Source of the DNA: Candidatus Nanopelagicaceae bacterium | GTDB lineage: Bacteria > Actinomycetota > Actinomycetes > Nanopelagicales > Nanopelagicaceae | Length of the DNA stretch: 6,348 bases | NCBI GenBank assembly: GCA_023262125.1 | Contig: JALRDT010000112.1 | Span: forward strand, 1 to 6,348 | Direction of reading: 5' to 3' | Shown: positions 1 through 4,985 of the stretch, piece by piece | How the letters are laid out: every line of letters starts with the position of its first letter | Numbering within the stretch: the first letter of the stretch is position 1 | The notes under the pieces: generated by a model | Seen by the model: only the letters and a program-made list of their open reading frames with translations | Databases searched by the model: none | What the model was told of the DNA's origin: nothing | Program-made: the position numbers and the translations under genes

Positions 1-89
1 TCAAAAACGATATCTACAGCGTGAGCTGCTTCTTTCTTGCTGCCGTTGAAGTGAGGAGCCAACGACGCAATGAATTGGGTCTTATTCAT
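1..89 (-). CDS. hup: HU-family nucleoid protein, N-terminal fragment
   Basis: This is the start of a histone-like HU protein, a small basic dimeric protein that bends and compacts DNA in the nucleoid. Only 29 codons plus two bases lie in the window; the rest is beyond the left edge. The visible product begins MNKTQFIASLAPHF and continues through NGSKKEAAHAVD, which is the typical N-terminal two-helix dimerisation segment of actinobacterial HU. The ATG at 89-87 is preceded by a purine-rich AGGGGAAG (100-93), a good Shine-Dalgarno sequence, so the start is secure. It lies downstream of leuD on the same strand, as hupB does in mycobacteria. A 195-bp gap with hairpins separates them, so it probably has its own promoter. 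The DNA-binding arms, and any lysine-rich tail of the kind found in mycobacterial HupB, cannot be judged here. Confidence 0.9.
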   Translation of the reverse strand, partial: MNKTQFIASLAPHFNGSKKEAAHAVDIVF

Positions 90-100
90 TAACTTCCCCT

Positions 101-132
101 ATTTACGCGTAAATTTGATGCATTCGCATCAA
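101..132 (-). promoter_or_regulatory. Tandem inverted repeats in the hup leader
   Basis: Two inverted repeats lie side by side just upstream of the hup Shine-Dalgarno sequence. Positions 101-114 read ATTTACGCGTAAAT, a perfect 14-bp palindrome. Positions 115-121 and 126-132 form a 7-bp perfect stem (TTGATGC with GCATCAA) around a 4-nt loop. If transcribed, the RNA would form a 7-bp hairpin and then a small 5-bp hairpin ending right at the ribosome binding site. As DNA, either could be an operator. A partial copy of the palindrome core, TTACGCGTTA, occurs at 144-153, about four helical turns away. The repeats are directly visible; a regulatory role is inference. Confidence 0.4.
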
Positions 133-174
133 GTAGTTAAAACTTACGCGTTAGAAATGCTTATATTTCGCTAA

Positions 175-180
175 TTTATA
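175..180 (-). promoter_or_regulatory. Possible -10 box for hup
   Basis: On the minus strand this reads TATAAA, about 86 bp upstream of the hup ATG. It sits in the middle of a short inverted repeat, CGCTA-ATTTA-TAGCG (169-183). No convincing -35 hexamer lies 16-18 bp upstream, and the region is AT-rich, so a chance match is quite possible. It is listed because a promoter for hup is expected in this gap. Confidence 0.2.
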
Positions 181-247
181 GCGTGTCGCAAATAAATTTT
201 TTCGAGAAAATTGCAGATTTCCCTATTTTTATTCGTAAAAACTAGCG

Positions 248-275
248 AAAAACTCTAAAGTAATTATTGAGAGTT
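248..275 (-). terminator. Weak terminator-like hairpin after leuD
   Basis: Just past the leuD stop codon, the minus strand has AACTCT (275-270), a 13-nt loop, AGAGTT (256-251) and a short T-run (252-248). The shape is that of an intrinsic terminator. However, the stem has only 6 bp, is AT-rich and has a long loop, so it would be inefficient at best. A second AT-rich imperfect hairpin with a 4-nt loop (223-245) follows but has no T-run. Some read-through from leuD into hup is plausible. Confidence 0.3.
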
Positions 276-284
276 ACTAAGTTT

Positions 285-881
285 TTACTTTGCCGGAAGT
301 GTTTTAGGCTTAAAAGAAGGGCGTTTCTCTTCATATTTAGCAATTTCATCGAGATGTTGCATGGTCAAACCAATGTCATCGAGGCCTTCCATGAGGCGCC
401 AACGTGTGTAATCATCGATTTCAAAAGAGACTGAATTGCTTTGATAAGAAACGGTGCGATTTTCTAAATCTACAGTTATTTGAGTTGCAGGTTCTTTCTC
501 AATCTCTTCCCAAATTTTTTCGACCTCCGCTTGCGGCAAAATCACGGTCAATAAACCGCCTTTAGCGCTGTTGCCACGGAAAATATCAGCAAATCTAGAA
601 GAGATGACTACTTTGAAACCATAATTCTGCAAAGCCCAAACTGCATGTTCCCGCGAAGAACCAGTTCCGAAATCTACTCCGGCCACCAGAATGGTGCCGT
701 TCTTATATTCATTCTTGTTAAGTACAAAATCTGGGTCATTGCGCCAAGCTGCAAATAGTCCATCTTCAAAGCCGGAACGGGTAACGCGCTTTAGGTAAAC
801 CGCTGGGATGATTTGATCAGTATCAACATTTGAGCGACGCAGTGGAACGGCGATACCCGTGTGCTTGAGAAATTTCTCCAT
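285..881 (-). CDS. leuD: 3-isopropylmalate dehydratase small subunit
   Basis: LeuD is the small (swivel-domain) subunit of isopropylmalate isomerase. With LeuC it converts 2-isopropylmalate to 3-isopropylmalate in cytoplasmic leucine biosynthesis. The product starts [27 protein letters not shown], the family's standard N-terminus. It carries the swivel-domain signature GTGSSREHA at residues 72-80 and later [11 protein letters not shown]. With 198 residues it is normal full length, with no internal lesion. I chose the ATG at 881 because known homologues start at this MEKF/MEAF position; an in-frame TTG at 887 would add only two residues. No Shine-Dalgarno sequence precedes either start, so translation may be leaderless. 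The partner gene leuC is in the same window but separated by ppk, mutT1 and ppx, which is unusual. leuD is divergent from ppx and followed by hup. Confidence 0.97.
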   Translation of the reverse strand: MEKFLKHTGIAVPLRRSNVDTDQIIPAVYLKRVTRSGFEDGLFAAWRNDPDFVLNKNEYKNGTILVAGVDFGTGSSREHAVWALQNYGFKVVISSRFADIFRGNSAKGGLLTVILPQAEVEKIWEEIEKEPATQITVDLENRTVSYQSNSVSFEIDDYTRWRLMEGLDDIGLTMQHLDEIAKYEEKRPSFKPKTLPAK

Positions 882-887
882 GGCCAA

Positions 888-1058
888 AGTTTTACATCAA
901 ATCTTGAAATTACCAAAATGAGCCAATATCGACGCTAAATGACAGTTTGAAGGGTTCAATTTTGAGTTTACACGCTAAAAAGTGACCAAATAGTGAACTA
1001 TTTCGAAAACATACCGAAACTGGCAAATTTGTTGAAGTAAATAAAGAATAATTGAGAC
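888..1058. promoter_or_regulatory. Divergent leuD/ppx intergenic region with inverted repeats
   Basis: This 171-bp AT-rich gap lies between two divergently transcribed genes and must hold the promoters for both. Visible structure includes TTGAA-GGG-TTCAA (947-959), a 13-bp inverted repeat 66-78 bp upstream of the leuD ATG. There is also AAATAG-TGAA-CTATTT (988-1003), a 16-bp inverted repeat near the middle, and TTTCGAAA (1001-1008), a perfect palindrome overlapping its end. On the plus strand, AATAAT (1047-1052) ends six bases before the ppx ATG and could be a -10 box for a leaderless ppx transcript, but no -35 is evident. The repeats are plausible operator sites; no regulator can be named from the sequence. 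Confidence 0.4.
889..916 (-). promoter_or_regulatory. Candidate leaderless promoter of leuD
   Basis: On the minus strand, TTGGTA (916-911), a 16-bp spacer and TAAAAC (894-889) are followed by seven bases and then the leuD ATG at 881. Transcription starting seven bases past the -10 box would begin at the A of the start codon, giving a leaderless mRNA. This would explain the missing ribosome binding site. The hexamers match the consensus only moderately (the -10 lacks the final T), so this is a suggestion. The gene must have some promoter here, because the next gene upstream is on the other strand. Confidence 0.3.
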
Positions 1059-1970
1059 ATGCAATTAGGGGTCTTGGATGTAGGTTCAAACACAATCCAC
1101 TTGCAAGTAATGGAAGCGCACCATGGTGCTGCACCTCTTGCTCATCAAAGTTTTAAGGACGAATTACGTCTGACAGAGTACTTAGATGTAAACGGAGCAA
1201 TTTCAGAGATTGGAATTAACAAACTCGTAGACTCAATTCAAAATATTTACCGACAAGCACATAATTATAAATTAGATGACACGTTAGCTTTTGCAACATC
1301 AGCTATACGCGAAGCTAGCAATGCTGAGGATGTTCTAAATCAAGTCAGACAAAAGACAGGAATAGAACTTGAAGTACTTTCTGGTTCTGATGAAGCAAAA
1401 TTTACATTCCTCGCAGTACGAAGATGGCTAGGATGGTCTGCCGGAGACATTTTGATGCTTGACATTGGTGGTGGGTCTCTCGAGATTGCACACGGAGACC
1501 AAGAAATTCCAGAATCTGCATTCACTGTTCAATTAGGTGCCGGGCGGCTAACCAGACAATTTCTTACGGGCGATCCTTTCACTGAAAAATCCCTTTCTAA
1601 ATTGAAAGATCACATAAAAAGTACATTAGATCCAATAAGTAAAGAAATTGGTTTAATTACAAAGAATTATGCAATTGCAACAAGCAAAACATTTAGAACC
1701 TTAAGAAGAATTCAAAGCCATTACTTGCCTGATTATGGAAATGATTTAACATTAAATGGATTAAATTTGATGGTTCCAAAATTGCAAAATATGACGTTAA
1801 AAGAACGAATCCAGTTGCCAGGAGTTTCACCGGGACGAGCTACTCAAATAACTGCCGGAGCGATGGTAGCTCAAGGGGTCATGAAGAAGCTAAATCTTGA
1901 TTACGTTGTACTCTGTCCTTGGGCACTTCGTGAGGGAATTGTGCTTAAAAGGTTGGATTGGCTCAAATAA
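1059..1970 (+). CDS. ppx: Exopolyphosphatase, Ppx/GppA family (Ppx1-like)
   Basis: This is a cytoplasmic enzyme of the sugar-kinase/actin fold that removes terminal phosphates from polyphosphate. Some family members instead hydrolyse pppGpp. The motifs appear in order: DVGSNT at 7-12 (first phosphate loop), TSAIRE at 80-85, SGSDEA at 108-113 with the probable catalytic glutamate E112, and DIGGGS at 135-140 (second phosphate loop). ATSKTFRTL follows at 207-215, and the C-terminus contains CPWALREGIVLKRLD. The order and the ending match mycobacterial Ppx1, a short form of about 300 residues lacking the extra C-terminal domain of E. coli Ppx. At 303 residues it looks complete. The ATG at 1059 fits the conserved N-terminus but has no clear Shine-Dalgarno sequence. 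It converges on mutT1 with 1 bp between the stop codons, so it opposes the ppk-mutT1 transcript. Positions 1621-1800 are strikingly AT-rich (about 27% GC by hand count). Preference for polyphosphate over pppGpp is inferred from the ppk neighbour. Confidence 0.92.
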   Translation: MQLGVLDVGSNTIHLQVMEAHHGAAPLAHQSFKDELRLTEYLDVNGAISEIGINKLVDSIQNIYRQAHNYKLDDTLAFATSAIREASNAEDVLNQVRQKTGIELEVLSGSDEAKFTFLAVRRWLGWSAGDILMLDIGGGSLEIAHGDQEIPESAFTVQLGAGRLTRQFLTGDPFTEKSLSKLKDHIKSTLDPISKEIGLITKNYAIATSKTFRTLRRIQSHYLPDYGNDLTLNGLNLMVPKLQNMTLKERIQLPGVSPGRATQITAGAMVAQGVMKKLNLDYVVLCPWALREGIVLKRLDWLK

Positions 1971-1971
1971 A

Positions 1972-2862
1972 TTAATTGCTGCCTAGATTTGGCGCTTTGA
2001 GATGATTCACCGCATAAACTCTTCCGCCACGATGATGTACCACCCAAGCATCTCCCGGCAATAAATCTCGATCTAAATCAAAATCTTCAGGGTATTTGAC
2101 TAGATGTTCCACCATTATTGGAAGGATTGGATTGTGGCTGCAAATCAAATAATTGCCGCCAAATTTAGCCAATTGTTTGACGTAGCTAGCAGCTATAAGG
2201 TCATCTTTCTGGTAACCGTATTCACTTAACTGGTCTGTAACCACTTTAGGAGTGCCAAATTTCTCAAAAAATGGTTCGACAGTCGACATGCAACGATAGG
2301 CATCAGATGTATGTATCTCATCAATTCCAAACATTGAAAGATGATTAGGTATCTTCTTTGCTATTAACTGTCCTTCGTTGTCTAAGGGACGATCCGAATC
2401 ATCTCCTTGCCAATCGCTTCTTTTAATTGCTTTAGCGTGACGTAACAAAATCATGACATTTCCGTGGCGACTTGAATCTCGGAAGAACTTAAGAACTTCT
2501 CTATCGATGTCATAGGTTAAAAAATGACGTGCCTGTTTTAAATTTACCCATTCGACTCGATCTATCTCCTCATTTGGTACAAATTCTGGTATTTGTATAG
2601 GAGCTTTTGCCATCCAATATTGAACTTTTTTCTTTAAATTATCTACTTCATATTCGACGTGGCCGAGATAGGGACCGAAAATTGGCCTGATACCAGTTTC
2701 TTCAAAAACTTCTCGGTATGCAGCTTCAATCGGACTTTCGCCATTTTCTATTTTCCCTTTAGGAAAAGTCCAATCGTCGTAATCTGGCCTATGTACCAAG
2801 GCAACTTCTAATTCAAATGGTTTTAACTCTCTCCAAAGAACTACCCCTGCTGCTCTAATCAT
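1972..2862 (-). CDS. mutT1: MutT1-like Nudix hydrolase fused to a histidine phosphatase
   Basis: This is a two-domain cytoplasmic hydrolase of the actinobacterial MutT1 type. The N-terminal Nudix domain (about residues 1-130) has a perfect Nudix box at 36-58: G, five residues, E, seven residues, then REVFEETGI. The C-terminal domain (about 135-296) is a SixA-like histidine phosphatase. It has the phospho-acceptor motif RHAK at 141-144 (H142), SDRPLDNEG at 156-164, HTSDAYRC at 184-191 and a second catalytic histidine in SHNP (H243). Known mycobacterial MutT1 sanitises 8-oxo-guanine nucleotides and cleaves dinucleoside polyphosphates; the same is inferred here. At 296 residues it is close to the usual length. 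The ATG at 2862 overlaps the ppk stop codon by 8 bp and has a near-perfect Shine-Dalgarno sequence, so the two are very likely co-transcribed and translationally coupled. It ends 1 bp from the stop of the opposing ppx gene. Confidence 0.93.
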   Translation of the reverse strand: MIRAAGVVLWRELKPFELEVALVHRPDYDDWTFPKGKIENGESPIEAAYREVFEETGIRPIFGPYLGHVEYEVDNLKKKVQYWMAKAPIQIPEFVPNEEIDRVEWVNLKQARHFLTYDIDREVLKFFRDSSRHGNVMILLRHAKAIKRSDWQGDDSDRPLDNEGQLIAKKIPNHLSMFGIDEIHTSDAYRCMSTVEPFFEKFGTPKVVTDQLSEYGYQKDDLIAASYVKQLAKFGGNYLICSHNPILPIMVEHLVKYPEDFDLDRDLLPGDAWVVHHRGGRVYAVNHLKAPNLGSN

Positions 2863-4912
2863 TGGTCACCTCCGCTAGAAAGAATTCTTGAAAATCTTCC
2901 AAGTCAATACGATTACTATTTTTGTGTACAAATCTCCATCGATCATCAGAGTCCATCAACCAATGTTTATAGTGATTACTAAATGATTCTGTTAGAATTT
3001 GATCTAACTGTTGAACATGGTTGGGGTCAATTACTTGTACCAGAGTTTCAATTCTGCGGTCCAGGTTGCGGTCCATTACATCCGCACTACCGATGTAATA
3101 TTCGGGCGAACCATCGTTGTGAAAACTATAGATTCTAGAGTGCTCAAGAAATCTACCGAGAATAGATCTAATCCGTACATTTTGATGTCGGTCAATGTGG
3201 CTCATTCTCATGGCACAAATACCACGTGTAATCAAGTCAATTTTAACACCAGCTTTTGCAGCTTCATACAATTCGTCAATCATTTTTGGATCAAGTAAAG
3301 AATTAACTTTCCATCTGATGTAGCTTGGTTTGCCATTTAGATGATTTTCTTTCTCTCTTCTTATTCTCTTTATCAACTCAATTCTTAAATCCCGAGGTGC
3401 CACCAAGATTCGATTAAAATGCGCGTCAGAACTTAAACCACTTAATTGATTAAAAAGTGACATGAGATCTTTGCCAAGAGTTTGATCAGCACTAATTAGA
3501 CCTAAATCATCATAAAAACGCGCAGTCTTCGGATGGTAATTGCCAGTTCCCATATGGGAGTAAAACACTATGCCACTTTCTTCCTTGCGAATTACTAAAC
3601 TAGCTTTGGCATGCGTCTTCATATTTAAAACGCCATAAACAACATGTACGCCTGCATCTTCTAATTTTCTTGCCCATCGGACGTTTGCTTGTTCATCAAA
3701 CCGGGCTCTAATTTCGATGACTGCTAAAACTTGCTTTCCGGCTTGAGCAGCTTCAATTAGAGCATGCATGATTGGTGAATCGCCTGAAGTCCGGTAAAGA
3801 GTTTGTTTTATTGCTAGCACCTTTGGATCTGATGCCGCATTTTCAATAAAACGAACTACTGACCCTGTAAATGAGTGCATCGGATGGTGCAGGAGTATCT
3901 CGCCTTCCCGAATTTTCCCAAAAAAAGCGTCGAAATCATCTATAGGAATCTCCGCCAACCCGGCTGGTAGCGAATTCTTAAATGGTTGATACTTTAATTC
4001 TGGATAATCCAGTTCGTAAATTTCAAAGCCAAGAGTTTGATCTAATGGAGGTTCGGACTTAATTACATCACTAGGCGAGATTTCTAATTCCTCGATTAAC
4101 TTATCCAATAGGCGTTGATCAATGCCGCTTTCAACTTCTAAACGTACTGGAATGCCAAACTTACGCCTTAGTAATTCTTCTTCCATAGATGAAAGCAAAT
4201 CCTCAGTTTCATCCTCATCTAAGTCTAAATCTTGATTGCGGGTTACTCTAAAGAAATACCAATCTTCAATATGAGCACCAGGTAATAAAAGGTGCAAATG
4301 TTCGGACATTAAGTCTTCTTGCAGAATATAGGAATCATCATTTTCGCTGATTTTTATCAATCTAGGAAGGTTAGATGGAACCTTTACTCTTACAAATCTA
4401 GGTTCTTCGTTCTTTTGTTTAACTAGAATTCCCAAGTTAAGAGATAGCCCTGAAATGTGTGGGAAAGGATGAGCGGGATCTACGGCAAGGGGTGTCAAAA
4501 TTGGAAGGATTTCACTAGAAAATTTTTCAGTTAATTCTGACTTTTCTGAATCCGAAAGCGAATCCCAGCCAACTCTTTGAATTCCGTGCTTTGCAAGATC
4601 TATATTCAATTCGTTTGCTAACAAGAAACTTACGCGCTTATTCAATTCTTTTACTCTTCCGTGAATTTCGCGCATCAATTCTTTAGGAGTTAAACCTGAA
4701 TTCAAATGTCCGTGCTGACCTCGATTGATTCTGCGGCGCAATGCAGCTACTCGAACCATAAAGAACTCATCAAGGTTTGAGTGAAATATGGATAAAAATT
4801 TAATTCTCTCAAGAAGCGGAATGGATTGATCCTCGGCCATTTCCAAAACTCTTACATTGAAATCAAGCCAAGACAGCTCTCGATCAATCAATGGGGTATG
4901 GCCCGGTTTCAC
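2855..4912 (-). CDS. ppk: Polyphosphate kinase 1
   Basis: PPK1 reversibly transfers the gamma phosphate of ATP to growing inorganic polyphosphate through a phosphohistidine intermediate. The 685-residue product is full length for the family. The N domain starts with RELSWLDFN at 11-19, and SNLDEF at 45-50 contributes to the ATP pocket (N46). The two phospholipase-D-like catalytic domains follow. They contain RFIENAASDPKVLAIKQTLYR at 354-374, R404 in IRARFDE, and the autophosphorylated H434 in KTHAK. GTGNYHPKTARFYDDL is at 455-470, R563 in TRGIC, the second catalytic H591 in LEHSRIYSF, and GSADVMDRNLDRRIE at 608-622. All match E. coli catalytic positions with an offset of one. The start is GTG at 4912: a stop codon lies five codons upstream in frame and the conserved region begins ten residues later. 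No Shine-Dalgarno sequence is visible. Residues 570-577 differ from the proline/glycine-rich loop usual in the family. It overlaps mutT1 and follows leuC by 73 bp. Confidence 0.97.
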   Translation of the reverse strand: MKPGHTPLIDRELSWLDFNVRVLEMAEDQSIPLLERIKFLSIFHSNLDEFFMVRVAALRRRINRGQHGHLNSGLTPKELMREIHGRVKELNKRVSFLLANELNIDLAKHGIQRVGWDSLSDSEKSELTEKFSSEILPILTPLAVDPAHPFPHISGLSLNLGILVKQKNEEPRFVRVKVPSNLPRLIKISENDDSYILQEDLMSEHLHLLLPGAHIEDWYFFRVTRNQDLDLDEDETEDLLSSMEEELLRRKFGIPVRLEVESGIDQRLLDKLIEELEISPSDVIKSEPPLDQTLGFEIYELDYPELKYQPFKNSLPAGLAEIPIDDFDAFFGKIREGEILLHHPMHSFTGSVVRFIENAASDPKVLAIKQTLYRTSGDSPIMHALIEAAQAGKQVLAVIEIRARFDEQANVRWARKLEDAGVHVVYGVLNMKTHAKASLVIRKEESGIVFYSHMGTGNYHPKTARFYDDLGLISADQTLGKDLMSLFNQLSGLSSDAHFNRILVAPRDLRIELIKRIRREKENHLNGKPSYIRWKVNSLLDPKMIDELYEAAKAGVKIDLITRGICAMRMSHIDRHQNVRIRSILGRFLEHSRIYSFHNDGSPEYYIGSADVMDRNLDRRIETLVQVIDPNHVQQLDQILTESFSNHYKHWLMDSDDRWRFVHKNSNRIDLEDFQEFFLAEVTND
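2866..2873 (-). promoter_or_regulatory. Strong ribosome binding site of mutT1, inside ppk
   Basis: The minus strand reads GGAGGTGA, three bases before the mutT1 ATG at 2862 and within the last codons of ppk. This is one of only two clear Shine-Dalgarno sequences in the window (the other is that of hup). It fixes the mutT1 start and supports independent or coupled re-initiation at the ppk stop codon. Confidence 0.8.
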
Positions 4913-4985
4913 GCAGGAAGCGTTTCAATTGAAAGTGAATTCCAGATGAAGTCTGAACCTAACCTGGCTTAACGAAAGTGGAAGT
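4913..4985 (-). promoter_or_regulatory. leuC-ppk gap with a 12-bp palindrome
   Basis: This 73-bp gap separates the leuC stop from the ppk GTG. TTTCAATTGAAA (4923-4934) is a perfect 12-bp palindrome centred about 16 bp upstream of the ppk start. On the minus strand the tetramer TTCA recurs four times between about 4955 and 4925, two copies being 11 bp apart. GAAAGTG occurs twice on the plus strand, at 4931-4937 and 4974-4980. No hairpin with a T-run is present, so leuC transcription probably continues into ppk unless termination is Rho-dependent. No clear promoter hexamers were recognised. Confidence 0.35.

Noticed and set aside
882..887. TTG at 887 as the leuD start
   Set aside because: It adds only two residues, has no ribosome binding site, and homologues start at the following ATG.
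169..979. Recurring TAGCG/TTTAGCGT words in both intergenic regions around leuD, two exactly 40 bp apart (932-939 and 972-979)
   Set aside because: The same word also occurs inside leuD, mutT1, ppk and leuC, so it is a common word in this genome and not a specific operator signal.
910..1134. Minus-strand open frame of 74 codons across the leuD-ppx gap
   Set aside because: It overlaps the start of ppx, has no recognisable product and no ribosome binding site; it is a chance frame.
1340..1525. Minus-strand open frame of 61 codons inside ppx
   Set aside because: It is antisense to the conserved catalytic region of ppx and its translation is of low complexity; it is a shadow.
3011..3298. Plus-strand open frame of 95 codons inside ppk
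   Set aside because: It is antisense to the conserved C-terminal catalytic domain of ppk, with no recognisable features.
4938..4965. Possible terminator hairpin between leuC and ppk
   Set aside because: The best stem has a bulge and about 6 bp with no following T-run, so it does not support termination.
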